A DNA stretch of 64,000 bases, from contig CAKZLK010000017.1 in NCBI GenBank assembly GCA_937125455.1, forward strand, positions 186,001 through 250,000, read 5' to 3'. Source of the DNA: an uncultured Aequorivita sp. GTDB lineage: Bacteria; Bacteroidota; Bacteroidia; Flavobacteriales; Flavobacteriaceae. The notes below the pieces were generated by a model. It was not told where the DNA came from. It did no database searches and was given only the letters and a program-made list of their open reading frames with translations. Position 1 is the first letter of the stretch. Every line of letters starts with the position of its first letter. The position numbers and the translations under genes were made by a program. This document shows positions 1 to 9,136 of the stretch, piece by piece.

Positions 1-1440
1 TCCGAAGGACTGAATCAACTGGGAAAGAAAACAGTGGTTGTGCTTAGGGAGCCCTCACTTGGGCCCGTTTTTGGAATTAAAGGCGGAGCGACAGGAGGTG
101 GCTATTCGCAGGTATTGCCTATGGAAGATATTAACCTGCATTTCACAGGTGATTTCTCCGCAATTGAAAAGGCACACAATTTGCTTTCCGCCGTAATAGA
201 TAATAATATTCAAAGTAGAACCAATTCCCTTGGCATCGATGCCCGAACGGTAACGTGGAAAAGGGTGATGGATATGAACGATCGCTCCCTGCGCAACATT
301 GTTATTGGGCTTGGAGGAACTACTTCGGGAGTGCCTAGAGAGACAGGTTTCGATATCACCGCCGCATCAGAGATTATGGCCATTTTGTGCTTGGCAAACG
401 ACATGGAAGACTTGAAAAAGCGCATGGGTGCTATCTTTATAGGCTATACTATGGATCGTAAACCAGTGTATGCGCGTGAGTTAAAAGTGGAAGGCGCTAT
501 GGCGGCACTACTCAAGGATGCAATCAAACCGAATTTGGTACAGACCATAGAAGGTAACCCTGCTATTATTCACGGCGGACCCTTTGCGAACATCGCACAG
601 GGAACTAATTCTGTGATTGCAACCCGAATGGGAATGACTTTAGGCGATTACACCGTTACCGAAGCTGGTTTTGGAGCCGATTTGGGTGCCGAAAAATTTC
701 TAGATATAAAATGCCAAAGCGCGGGCCTTTCTCCAAAAGCAGTTGTGATTACTACTACTATTAGAGCGCTTAAATATCACGGAGGCGCCGATTTAAAATC
801 GTTAACCGAACCCAATGTGGATGCCTTGCTAAAAGGAATCCCCAATCTTGAAAAGCACTTGGAGAATGTGCGTCAATTCAATATCATCCCTATTATTGCC
901 ATCAATAGGTTTGTGACTGATAGCGATGAGGAGATTGCCGCTATTGAAGCGTTCGCAAAAAAGAATAATGTTCGAGTAGCCCTAGCTGAAGTTTGGGAGA
1001 AAGGTGGAAAAGGAGCACTGGATTTAGCCAGGCAGGTTGTTGAGGTTGTAGGATCAGGAGAATCCAACTTTAAACCCCTTTATAGCTGGGATATGGATAT
1101 GACTTCAAAAATAGAAACCATAGCCACTAAAATATACGGAGCTAAGAGTGTTGATTATAGTGCAGTAGCACGCAAAAACCTTAGGACAATAACAGCTTTA
1201 GGACTAGATCATTTGCCCGTTTGTATTGCAAAAACCCAAAAATCACTGTCAGACGATCCAACGCTAATAGGCCGTCCAAGAGACTTCACCATTACCATTC
1301 GTGAGATTGAAATCGCTGCGGGAGCGGGCTTTGTAGTGCCAATTACAGGCGATATGATGCGTATGCCTGGTCTTCCTGCACATCCTGCTTCAGAAAATAT
1401 TAATATCGATAATGAAGGAAATATTACGGGGCTGTTTTAA
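1..1440 (+). CDS. fhs: Formate--tetrahydrofolate ligase, 5' end outside window
   Basis: Cytosolic enzyme that joins formate to tetrahydrofolate at the cost of ATP, giving 10-formyl-THF. The reading frame is open from base 1 with no start needed: the first codons read SEGLNQLGKK, then LREPSLGPVFGIKGG and MEDINLHFTGDF, which are conserved family blocks. About 480 codons are present of a usual 550-560, so roughly the first 80 residues, including the ATP-binding loop, lie upstream. It ends 101 bp before fdhD and shares formate as substrate with the formate dehydrogenase downstream. The two could partition one-carbon units between folate and NADH; that link is inferred from position. Confidence 0.97.
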   Translation, partial: SEGLNQLGKKTVVVLREPSLGPVFGIKGGATGGGYSQVLPMEDINLHFTGDFSAIEKAHNLLSAVIDNNIQSRTNSLGIDARTVTWKRVMDMNDRSLRNIVIGLGGTTSGVPRETGFDITAASEIMAILCLANDMEDLKKRMGAIFIGYTMDRKPVYARELKVEGAMAALLKDAIKPNLVQTIEGNPAIIHGGPFANIAQGTNSVIATRMGMTLGDYTVTEAGFGADLGAEKFLDIKCQSAGLSPKAVVITTTIRALKYHGGADLKSLTEPNVDALLKGIPNLEKHLENVRQFNIIPIIAINRFVTDSDEEIAAIEAFAKKNNVRVALAEVWEKGGKGALDLARQVVEVVGSGESNFKPLYSWDMDMTSKIETIATKIYGAKSVDYSAVARKNLRTITALGLDHLPVCIAKTQKSLSDDPTLIGRPRDFTITIREIEIAAGAGFVVPITGDMMRMPGLPAHPASENINIDNEGNITGLF

Positions 1441-1490
1441 GTTGAGACTGAGTAAACCCATTCTTCCATCCGTATTTTAACACTGGCATC

Positions 1491-1518
1491 CGTTATTTTC
1501 CTTTAAATTTGGGTAACG
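1491..1518. promoter_or_regulatory. Inverted repeat CGTTA-N18-TAACG over the fdh promoter
   Basis: Arms CGTTA (1491-1495) and TAACG (1514-1518) bracket the -7 box of the fdhD-fdh operon. The arms equal the outer half of the ModE-like site before moeA (13279-13302), but the gap between them is 18 rather than 14 bases. It may be a poor ModE site, another operator, or chance. Confidence 0.3.
1504..1511 (+). promoter_or_regulatory. Bacteroidota -7 box (TAAATTTG) for the fdhD operon
   Basis: An exact match to TAnnTTTG lies 30 bp before the ATG at 1542. It predicts transcription from about 1515-1518. I see no good TTG -33 element at the usual distance. The box argues against translation starting at the upstream TTG (1509), which lies inside it. 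Confidence 0.5.
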
Positions 1519-1541
1519 CATCCTTTTATGTAAAAAATATC

Positions 1542-2366
1542 ATGGCAACCAGGAAATATGAAGGCAGTAAATTTGAAATGGAAGTTTCACAAAAAATTGT
1601 GGATTGGCTAACCGTTGAAGAAGCGCTTCAGATAGATATTAATGATATTCCTTTCACCGTTTCCATGAGAACACCCGGCGAAGATGAAAATCTGGTTCGT
1701 GGCTTATTGCATTCTGAAGGAATCATAAACGATGTGAATTTTATTCCCGATATTGTTCTGAAAAAAGAGAATGACGAAGGGGTGGTAACCATTGTTAATG
1801 TTACTATTCCAAAGGATAAATTAGGAGATGGCTATTCCAATAGTCGCAGCCTTTTATCGGTCTCATCTTGCGGAATCTGCGGGAAAACAGAGTTGGGAGA
1901 TCTCGCATTTGCTGGAAGCCCTATAGATGACTCCCAAAAGATTGATTTGGAGTTAATCCACCAGCTATTTGAAAAAATGAACACCTTTCAGTCAGACTTT
2001 AAATTGTCTGGTGGAACGCATGCGGCAGCTGCCTTTACTATAGACGGCAGCTTGTTGTGTTCTATGGAAGATATAGGAAGACATAATGCAGTAGATAAAG
2101 TAGTAGGGAAATTAATCACTTCAAAAAAACTACATGAAGCAAAAATCATTACCGTTAGTGGTAGGATTTCCTATGAGATAGTGATTAAATGTTTTAAGGC
2201 GAGAATTCCATTTTTAGCAGCCGTTTCGGCACCATCATCGCTTGCGGTAGATTATGCTAAGGAATTAGGGATTACCTTGTTTGCTTTTTGCAGAGGGGAA
2301 AGGGCAACCTGTTACTCCAATGCACATCGCACGAAATTAAATAAACAAAATAGTAAAGCCAGTTAA
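1542..2366 (+). CDS. fdhD: Formate dehydrogenase accessory sulfurtransferase FdhD
   Basis: Sulfurtransferase that hands sulfur from IscS to the bis-MGD cofactor of formate dehydrogenase and is needed for its activity. The family CxxC motif is present (Cys110-Gly-Ile-Cys113). The later blocks SGGTHAAAAF and MEDIGRHNAVDKV are also family signatures. I chose the ATG at 1542; an in-frame TTG at 1509 overlaps the promoter box. The stop is 4 bp before the electron-transfer subunit, so the genes are co-transcribed and probably translationally coupled. It fills the role of FdsC in FdsABG-type operons. Confidence 0.95.
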   Translation: MATRKYEGSKFEMEVSQKIVDWLTVEEALQIDINDIPFTVSMRTPGEDENLVRGLLHSEGIINDVNFIPDIVLKKENDEGVVTIVNVTIPKDKLGDGYSNSRSLLSVSSCGICGKTELGDLAFAGSPIDDSQKIDLELIHQLFEKMNTFQSDFKLSGGTHAAAAFTIDGSLLCSMEDIGRHNAVDKVVGKLITSKKLHEAKIITVSGRISYEIVIKCFKARIPFLAAVSAPSSLAVDYAKELGITLFAFCRGERATCYSNAHRTKLNKQNSKAS

Positions 2367-2370
2367 TGAT

Positions 2371-4023
2371 ATGTCCGATAATTTAAGTGAGCTACTAGGT
2401 AGAAAATCAGTAGAAGAAAGTCTTTTTAGCAAGTTAGGAGAACTGGCAAAACCCACTGGATCTCCTAGTGAGGAGGCATTGGCTAAATTGGCCGATGAAT
2501 TCCTGATCGGGAAAGCAAATGCCTATGGAACGGCAAGCTTTTACGATTTTCTTAAACCCGAAAATAAAGGCAAGGAGGTGTATGTGTGCAACGGAACGGC
2601 TTGCGTTTGTGCAGCAACACAGGAAAGCGTTATTGAAAACCTAGAAACGAAATTCCAAAAAGATCAGATAGGTCATATGACCTGCCTTGGCAGATGCCAT
2701 GAAAATAGCGCCTTCCATTATAAAGGGAAAAACTACTCGGGAAATGCCATTGAAAAGTTAGATAAAATTCTGGAAGCCAAAGAGCCTTTGAATTCTGATT
2801 TCTATACGGTAAAAGCTTCTGGAGCAGCTATCTTAACTGCCCCATTTACTGACATTGCGCAATACTACAAACCTTTTAAGGAAGCATTAAAAAAAGATTC
2901 GTCAGCAATTTTAGAAGAAATAAAACTGTCCAACCTGCGAGGTCGTGGAGGGGCAGGTTTTCCGATGGGAATGAAACTGGAGTTTTGCCGAAATGAGAAG
3001 AATGACACCAAATTTATCATCTGCAATGCCGATGAAGGCGATCCAGGTGCCTATTCCGATCGCTATTTGTTGGAGGAACGACCGCATTCTGTTTTATTTG
3101 GAATGCTCATCGCAGGATATGTAGCCCATGCCAGTTATGGTATTGTTTATATCCGCGCAGAATATCCGGAGTCCGTAAAGATTGTTCAGGATGCCATTGA
3201 TGCGCTTCGTGATGTAGGCTTGATTGGTAAAAATATTGAAGGCAGTGGTTTCAATTTTGATTTTAAAATTATACAAGCACAGGGGTCTTATATCTGTGGT
3301 GAAGAAACAGCACTTATCAATTCCATTGAAGGACAACGCCCAGAAGTTCGCGTTAGACCTCCTTTTCCCGCTCAAAAGGGATTGTTCAATAAGCCAACTA
3401 CCGTTAATAATGTTGAAACACTTGCCGCCTTGCATTTTATAATCGAAAAGGGCGGCCAAGCTTGGAAGAATATAGGTACAGAACGATCCTCCGGAACCAA
3501 GCTAGTTTGCTTGGATAGTTTTTTTAAAAACCCAGGGGTATATGAAGTGGAAATGGGAACACCACTTAAAAAAGTGGTCTATGAATTGGGTGGCGGATTT
3601 AAATCCGAAGTAAAAGCGCTTCAAATTGGAGGGCCTTTAGGTGGATTGGTGCCGACTGACAAAATAGTGGAATTGACCCTAGATTTTGAATCATTTTCAA
3701 CCGCTGGATTCTTATTGGGACATGCCTCAGTGGTTTGTGTTCCGAAGTCATTTCCCATAATGAAATTTATTGAACACCTTTTTGATTTTGCGGCCTATGA
3801 AAGTTGCGGGAAATGCTTTCCATGCAGGCTCGGAACAAAACGCGGACAAGAACTAACGGAAAAAGCATTGGAGTCTGATTATAAGATTGATCGCAAACTG
3901 TTTACAGACCTCTTAACCACCTTGGAAAAAGGTTCCCTTTGCGCCCACGGGGGAGGGATTCCACTACCAGTGCGCAATGCGTTGCAATATTTTGATGATG
4001 AATTAAAACCTTATTTCAACTAA
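2371..4023 (+). CDS. NADH-linked formate dehydrogenase electron subunit, fused FdsG/FdsB (NuoE-NuoF) type
   Basis: Diaphorase subunit passing electrons between the molybdenum subunit and NAD through FMN. The N-terminus is a NuoE-like thioredoxin fold with a full [2Fe-2S] set: Cys73, Cys78, Cys105, Cys109. From about residue 150 it is a NuoF-like domain with GRGGAGFP (191-198, FMN/NADH site) and NADEGDPGAYSDR. The C-terminal [4Fe-4S] motif is Cys479-x2-Cys482-x2-Cys485 plus Cys524. In the well-studied Rhodobacter and Cupriavidus enzymes the NuoE-like FdsG is a separate protein; no such gene is seen here, so the fusion probably supplies both functions. HydB-type hydrogenase subunits look alike, but the neighbours point to formate dehydrogenase. 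It ends 10 bp before the alpha subunit. Confidence 0.92.
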   Translation: MSDNLSELLGRKSVEESLFSKLGELAKPTGSPSEEALAKLADEFLIGKANAYGTASFYDFLKPENKGKEVYVCNGTACVCAATQESVIENLETKFQKDQIGHMTCLGRCHENSAFHYKGKNYSGNAIEKLDKILEAKEPLNSDFYTVKASGAAILTAPFTDIAQYYKPFKEALKKDSSAILEEIKLSNLRGRGGAGFPMGMKLEFCRNEKNDTKFIICNADEGDPGAYSDRYLLEERPHSVLFGMLIAGYVAHASYGIVYIRAEYPESVKIVQDAIDALRDVGLIGKNIEGSGFNFDFKIIQAQGSYICGEETALINSIEGQRPEVRVRPPFPAQKGLFNKPTTVNNVETLAALHFIIEKGGQAWKNIGTERSSGTKLVCLDSFFKNPGVYEVEMGTPLKKVVYELGGGFKSEVKALQIGGPLGGLVPTDKIVELTLDFESFSTAGFLLGHASVVCVPKSFPIMKFIEHLFDFAAYESCGKCFPCRLGTKRGQELTEKALESDYKIDRKLFTDLLTTLEKGSLCAHGGGIPLPVRNALQYFDDELKPYFN

Positions 4024-4033
4024 TACTTTACCT

Positions 4034-6769
4034 ATGAATACGGCCTATATAGATAACGACCCTTTTGAAATAGTTGAAGGAGAAACCATGTTAGCTTTCA
4101 TCAGACGCTATAAATCGCAAAAATTAGTGCCTACGCTATGCGATGCGCCTAACCTAGATCCTTTTGGGTCTTGCAGAGTATGTAGCGTTGAGGTTGCCAT
4201 GGAAAAATCTGGGAAATTGAGAACGGTGGCATCATGCCATACACCAGTAGCGGCCGGACAATATATTTATACGAGTTCGGAAGCCATTAAATCCCTGCGG
4301 AAGAATATCATTGAATTGGTATTGACAGATCACCCCCTAGATTGCCTTACGTGTGAAGTAAATGGCAATTGTGAATTACAAACCGTAGCTGCTGAAGTGG
4401 GTATTCGTGAGGTTCGTTATCCTGAAGGTGCCAATCATCTGTACAAAAGTAAAGACTTAAGTCATCCGTATATGACTTCCGATTTATCGAAATGTATTAA
4501 CTGCTATCGCTGTGTTAGGGCTTGCGATGAGGTACAAGGGGAATTCATCTTGAGCATGGCTGGAAGAGGTTTCGATTCACATATAATCAAAGGCTTGGAT
4601 GATTCATTTATGGATTCAGATTGTGTGAGCTGTGGGGCTTGTTCGCAAGCTTGCCCAACCTCCGCTATTTCAGATATATTCCAATCAAAAGCGCTTAAAA
4701 CTGCGGAAACCACAAGAACCATTTGTACCTATTGTGGCGTAGGTTGTAATCTGGAAGTATCGACCAGCAACGGTGAAATACTTAGTATTCAAGCCCCGTA
4801 TGATGCCGAAGTAAATCAAGGCCACACCTGTATTAAAGGGAGGTTTGCATTTAAATTCTATAATCATCAGGACCGTTTGGATTCCCCCATGATAAAACGA
4901 AATGGGAATTTTGAAAAAGTAAGCTGGGATGAGGTTTACGAGTACATCGCCTCTAAATTGAATGGGTATAAAGAAGAATTTGGACCTGATTCCATCGCTG
5001 GAATCTCTTCGGCTCGCTGTACGAACGAAGAGAATTATTTGATGCAGAAATTTATTAGAGCGGTTATTGGAACCAACAATATTGATGGCTGTGCACGTGT
5101 ATGCCACTCCCCAACGGCTTTGGGAATGCAACGCACCTTAGGTACTGGAGCTGCTACCAATTCTATAGACGATATTAAAGATACAAACTGTATTATGGTC
5201 ATAGGGGCAAACCCTACGGATGCACATCCAGTAACGGGTGCTAAGCTAAAACAGTTCGCCATGAAATCGGGTAATGTATCCATTGTGATTGATCCAAGAC
5301 GTACTGAAATTGCGCGTTATGCAACCCATCACATTCCTTTAAGACCGGGAACTAATGTGGCGGTGCTTAATATGATGATGTATTATATCATTTCTGAAGA
5401 CTTGGTTGATGTTGGATTCATAGAAGCTAGAACAGAGGGCTACGAAGATTTCAAAAAAGAAATCCTCAGTATCGATTTGGACCATTTAGAGTCTGTTTGC
5501 GGTGTGGATAGATTGGTTATAAAAGAGGCAGCTATGGCGTATGCAACAGCTCCTAACGCTATGTCATTTCACGGCTTGGGTGTTACGGAACACTCTCAGG
5601 GAACTTTTACAGTGATGCAGATTGCAGACCTTGCGCTACTCACAGGAAATATTGGAAGAAGAGGAGTTGGTGTCAATCCGTTAAGAGGACAAAATAATGT
5701 GCAGGGTAGTGCCGATATGGGGGTACAACCCCATCAAGGCGCAGGATACTTAGATGTTACTAGTGACACAGTAAATAAAAAATACAATGAGTTTTATGGT
5801 GTCAATGTCCCTAAAATGATTGGCTATAAAATTCCTGAAATGTTCGATGCAGCCCTTCAGGGAAAACTAAAGGCACTTTGGGTAATCGGTGAAGATATCG
5901 TACAAACCGATCCAAATACCAAAAAAGTGATACGGGCTTTGGAAAACACAGATTTGGTCATCGTTCAAGAACTCTTTATGACCGAAACTGCAAAATATGC
6001 TGATGTGATTTTACCAGGCGCTTCCTTCCTTGAAAAAAGCGGAACGTTTACTAATGGCGAGCGACGTATTCAAGCCGTGAGACAGGTAGTTGAACCCATC
6101 ACGGGAGCTAAACCTGACGGGCAAATTATCGTGGAAATCATGAACAAAATGGGTTATCCACAACCTCCCTATACCCCAGAAGGTATGCTAGAAGAAATCT
6201 CCCAAATTGTACCTTTCTTTGAAGGCGTCACCTGGGAACGTTTGGGGAAAAATGGATTGCAATGGCCCGTTGCAAAAGATGGAACCGACACACAAATTCT
6301 TCATAAAACGGAATTCAAACGCGGAAGAGGTGTTTTCAAATTCAATCCATGGGAAGAAACAAAAGAATTGGTTTCGCATGCCAAAGATTACCCGTTCATT
6401 TTAACTACAAATAGAGAATTGGAACACTACAATTGCGGTGCGATGACGCGAAGAACCGCCAATGAAAAATTGTTGACCGATGATTATTTGATGATCAATC
6501 CTGAGGATGCTTCAGCCAACTTTATTTCTGAAGGCGATTATGTATGTCTTGAATCCCCTAGAGGAAAGGTAGATGTTAGGGCGCGAATCACAGATGAGGT
6601 AAAGAAAGGTATTCTGAGTACAACCTTCCATTTCCCTGAAATTATGATTAATAACCTCACAGGAGATGTACACGATTCTGAAGCGATGTGCCCAGAATAT
6701 AAAGTGGTCGCCGTTCGTATTAGAAAGAGTAAAGGCAAGTACAAACCACAACTGGTTCATGATAAGTAG
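4034..6769 (+). CDS. Formate dehydrogenase alpha subunit, Mo-bis-MGD, NAD-dependent type
   Basis: Catalytic subunit oxidising formate to CO2. Iron-sulfur domains come first: [2Fe-2S] Cys36/47/50/69; His100-Cys104-Cys107-Cys113 cluster; two ferredoxin clusters, Cys154/157/160/164 and Cys197/200/203/207. The molybdopterin oxidoreductase domain starts with a further cluster (Cys231, Cys234, Cys238). The Mo ligand is Cys357 in RVCHSPTALG, followed by the catalytic His358, so this is a Cys rather than selenocysteine enzyme. The C-terminal cofactor-binding domain ends near residue 900. The domain order equals FdsA of soluble NAD-dependent enzymes; there is no signal peptide, so it is cytosolic. Its stop codon directly abuts the moaA stop from the other strand. 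Confidence 0.95.
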   Translation: MNTAYIDNDPFEIVEGETMLAFIRRYKSQKLVPTLCDAPNLDPFGSCRVCSVEVAMEKSGKLRTVASCHTPVAAGQYIYTSSEAIKSLRKNIIELVLTDHPLDCLTCEVNGNCELQTVAAEVGIREVRYPEGANHLYKSKDLSHPYMTSDLSKCINCYRCVRACDEVQGEFILSMAGRGFDSHIIKGLDDSFMDSDCVSCGACSQACPTSAISDIFQSKALKTAETTRTICTYCGVGCNLEVSTSNGEILSIQAPYDAEVNQGHTCIKGRFAFKFYNHQDRLDSPMIKRNGNFEKVSWDEVYEYIASKLNGYKEEFGPDSIAGISSARCTNEENYLMQKFIRAVIGTNNIDGCARVCHSPTALGMQRTLGTGAATNSIDDIKDTNCIMVIGANPTDAHPVTGAKLKQFAMKSGNVSIVIDPRRTEIARYATHHIPLRPGTNVAVLNMMMYYIISEDLVDVGFIEARTEGYEDFKKEILSIDLDHLESVCGVDRLVIKEAAMAYATAPNAMSFHGLGVTEHSQGTFTVMQIADLALLTGNIGRRGVGVNPLRGQNNVQGSADMGVQPHQGAGYLDVTSDTVNKKYNEFYGVNVPKMIGYKIPEMFDAALQGKLKALWVIGEDIVQTDPNTKKVIRALENTDLVIVQELFMTETAKYADVILPGASFLEKSGTFTNGERRIQAVRQVVEPITGAKPDGQIIVEIMNKMGYPQPPYTPEGMLEEISQIVPFFEGVTWERLGKNGLQWPVAKDGTDTQILHKTEFKRGRGVFKFNPWEETKELVSHAKDYPFILTTNRELEHYNCGAMTRRTANEKLLTDDYLMINPEDASANFISEGDYVCLESPRGKVDVRARITDEVKKGILSTTFHFPEIMINNLTGDVHDSEAMCPEYKVVAVRIRKSKGKYKPQLVHDK

Positions 6770-7777
6770 TTAGCCGCCAATAGTAATCATACTTCTGTTT
6801 TGAGTGTGCAACTTGGGCTCTTCCAGTTTTTCCTGAGTGTCCATACCACCGCGCACTGCGAGCTTTGCTTGTACGGCTTTTTGGATGATTTCTTCAATGG
6901 GATTTCCAGCGCGTAAAACGGTGAGGAGGTCCGATTCAGCAGCGGAGAATAAACAACTCTTTAACCTTCCATTTGCGGTTAAGCGCAATCTATTGCACGA
7001 ATCGCAAAAGGGGTTTGTAACACTACTTATAACGGCAAAGCTGCCTTTAGAACCAGATATTTCATAGTTTTTAGAGGTGTCGTTCGCAGCGTCTTGAAGG
7101 CGAATAATTTGTTCCTTGGAATAGACGGCTTCAACACGATTCATAATTTCAGCATACGAAACCAGCTTGTCTTTATTCCATTTATTTCCGTCAAAAGGCA
7201 TAAACTCTATAAATCGTACCGTGATAGGTAGTTGTTCTGTTAGTCTAATAAAATCGATAATTTCATCGTCATTTACCCCTTTCATTACAACCACATTTAG
7301 CTTTACCTTAAATCCTTCCTGTATCAAAAGGTGAATATTTTTATAGACGATTTCAAAATCGTCCCTTAGCGTAATTTGTTTAAATTTTTCCCGATTTAAA
7401 GAATCCAAACTTACATTGAGGCTCTCAACTCCATATTGTTTTAGAGAATCGATGTGTTTGTCTATAATCACCGCATTGGTTGTTATGGAAAGTGCTACGG
7501 GGAGGGTTGATAATTTTTGAAGGATAGTAGGGAAGTCCTTTCGTATCAAAGGTTCGCCTCCCGTTAATCTGATTTTGGTAACGCCGTGTTTTACAAATAG
7601 CTGCGCCAAAGTAAAAATTTCCTCGTAGGTAATTAAATGACTTCTTGGGGAAAGAGGGACACCCTCTTCTGGCATGCAATAGGTGCACCTCAAATTACAG
7701 CGTTCAATAAGGGAAATACGCAAATAGGTATGCGCTCTTCCAAAAGTATCGGTCAATATGGGAGTCTCTTTTTTCAT
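6770..7777 (-). CDS. moaA: GTP 3',8-cyclase MoaA
   Basis: Radical SAM enzyme for the first step of molybdenum cofactor synthesis, GTP to cyclic pyranopterin precursor with MoaC. The N-terminal SAM cluster motif is Cys27-x3-Cys31-x2-Cys34. The second cluster is Cys258-x2-Cys261 plus a Cys near 275. The protein ends in Gly-Gly, the tail needed by MoaA. It is 335 residues, normal for the family. Last gene of a nine-gene operon; its ATG overlaps the moaCB stop by 4 bp. The stop codon touches that of the formate dehydrogenase gene, so no intergenic terminator is possible. Confidence 0.97.
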   Translation of the reverse strand: MKKETPILTDTFGRAHTYLRISLIERCNLRCTYCMPEEGVPLSPRSHLITYEEIFTLAQLFVKHGVTKIRLTGGEPLIRKDFPTILQKLSTLPVALSITTNAVIIDKHIDSLKQYGVESLNVSLDSLNREKFKQITLRDDFEIVYKNIHLLIQEGFKVKLNVVVMKGVNDDEIIDFIRLTEQLPITVRFIEFMPFDGNKWNKDKLVSYAEIMNRVEAVYSKEQIIRLQDAANDTSKNYEISGSKGSFAVISSVTNPFCDSCNRLRLTANGRLKSCLFSAAESDLLTVLRAGNPIEEIIQKAVQAKLAVRGGMDTQEKLEEPKLHTQNRSMITIGG

Positions 7778-8688
7778 TTATCGTGTCTTGCTCCTTTAAA
7801 TATTTTAAAAATATGGAGCAGGGAAGGAAAAACTGCATCCATAGATTCTTTTGCACCATTAGTAGATCCCGGGAGCGCCAATAGCAAACTATCTTTAAGA
7901 GTTCCCGCTACACTTCGGGAGAGCATAGCATATGGCATCCGTTCTTGGCCGTATCTTCGTATGGTCTCTTCAATGCCAGGTATTTTTCGCTCTATAATTT
8001 CATGCAGGGCCTCAGGGGTAACATCGCGTTGCGATAAGCCTGTTCCACCAGTATAAATGATTAATTGTATTCCTTCATCGGCATATTGAATCGCCTTCTC
8101 TTTTATCATCTCCTTTTCATCGGGAATGACGTCATAGTGTACCACAGTAACATTGGAGGCTTCCAATTTGGTAATTATTGCCTTGCCAGCACGGTCTTCC
8201 TTGGTTCCTTCAAATATGGAATCAGAACAAACAATCACAGCAGCCGAAAGTCCTCTGGGGAACCGATCGGTAAAATCAGATTTCCCGCCCCTTTTTTCTA
8301 ATAATTTGATAGTGTGAATTTCCACGCCCTTGTCAATGGGCTTGAGCATGTCATACATATTTAAAGCCACAATACTAGCCCCATGCATGGCTTCAACTTC
8401 CACACCCGTTTTGTAAATAGTAGAAACAGTACAACGAATGGTAATTTCTAATCCCGCAATGTCGTATTCAAAACCGCAAAATTCTATGGGCATCGGGTGG
8501 CAATCGGGTAACAATTCTGCGGTCTTTTTCACACCCAGTAGTCCTGCCGCTTTACTCATAGCAAAAACATTTCCTTTCGGAACAGTATCTTCCTGAATGG
8601 CAGTAATCGTTTCGGGCAAACTTACTTTTACTATAGCCTGTGCCGTTGCCGTTCTAAACGTATTTGATTTAAGTGTTATATCTACCAT
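7774..8688 (-). CDS. moaCB: Bifunctional MoaC-MoaB (cyclic pyranopterin synthase / molybdopterin adenylyltransferase)
   Basis: One 304-residue protein with two cofactor enzymes. Residues 1 to about 150 are MoaC, with KGNVFAMSKAAG and the LLPDCHPMPI loop; MoaC turns the MoaA product into cPMP. From about 155 it is MoaB/MogA, with the GGTGLSQRDVTPEA motif of the adenylyltransferase. Both halves look complete. The fusion is known in Bacteroidota and some other bacteria. It overlaps moaA by 4 bp and lies 4 bp after moaE, so expression is coupled. Confidence 0.95.
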   Translation of the reverse strand: MVDITLKSNTFRTATAQAIVKVSLPETITAIQEDTVPKGNVFAMSKAAGLLGVKKTAELLPDCHPMPIEFCGFEYDIAGLEITIRCTVSTIYKTGVEVEAMHGASIVALNMYDMLKPIDKGVEIHTIKLLEKRGGKSDFTDRFPRGLSAAVIVCSDSIFEGTKEDRAGKAIITKLEASNVTVVHYDVIPDEKEMIKEKAIQYADEGIQLIIYTGGTGLSQRDVTPEALHEIIERKIPGIEETIRRYGQERMPYAMLSRSVAGTLKDSLLLALPGSTNGAKESMDAVFPSLLHIFKIFKGARHDK

Positions 8689-8692
8689 GGCG

Positions 8693-9136
8693 TTATGAAT
8701 TTACTTTCCATTGATGGGACTCATCTGTAAAAATTTCTTTTCCGAATACGGGAACATTGGCTTTTATTTCTTCTACAACAAATTCCAAAGCCTTAAAAAC
8801 AACCTTCCGCCTTGGTGCTGAAACAAATACAAACAAACATATTTCTCCCGTAGCTACGGTTCCTAAACTGTGATAAATATGCATACAGCTTAATTCAAAT
8901 TCAGCAAAGGTAGCTTCCCGTATTTCGTGAAATTTAGTATTTGCCATTTCTTCGTAGGCAGTATATTCAATGGCTGAAACGGTCTTTCCCTCAATCTCAT
9001 CAGCGCGAACCTGTCCAGCAAAAATAGCATGGGCTCCTATTGCTGTTTTGGATTGGTGCTTGGCAATAGAATCACCTATGAATTGCGAGGAAATAGGCCC
9101 TTCTATAAACACATTCTTAATTTTTTTCTCACTCAT
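8693..9136 (-). CDS. moaE: Molybdopterin synthase catalytic subunit MoaE
   Basis: Large subunit of molybdopterin synthase, which with thiocarboxylated MoaD inserts the dithiolene sulfurs into cPMP. The length of 147 residues is typical. Family features are GAHAIFAGQVRADE near residue 35, the IYHSLGTVATGEICLFVFVSAPRR stretch in the middle, and PVFGKEIF near the end with the active-site lysine. It overlaps the moeB stop by 8 bp and runs 4 bp ahead of moaCB. Confidence 0.95.
   Translation of the reverse strand: MSEKKIKNVFIEGPISSQFIGDSIAKHQSKTAIGAHAIFAGQVRADEIEGKTVSAIEYTAYEEMANTKFHEIREATFAEFELSCMHIYHSLGTVATGEICLFVFVSAPRRKVVFKALEFVVEEIKANVPVFGKEIFTDESHQWKVNS

Noticed and set aside
7637-8056. 139-codon open frame on the plus strand across moaA/moaCB
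   Set aside because: Runs across the overlap of two certain reverse-strand genes; composition is that of an antisense frame.
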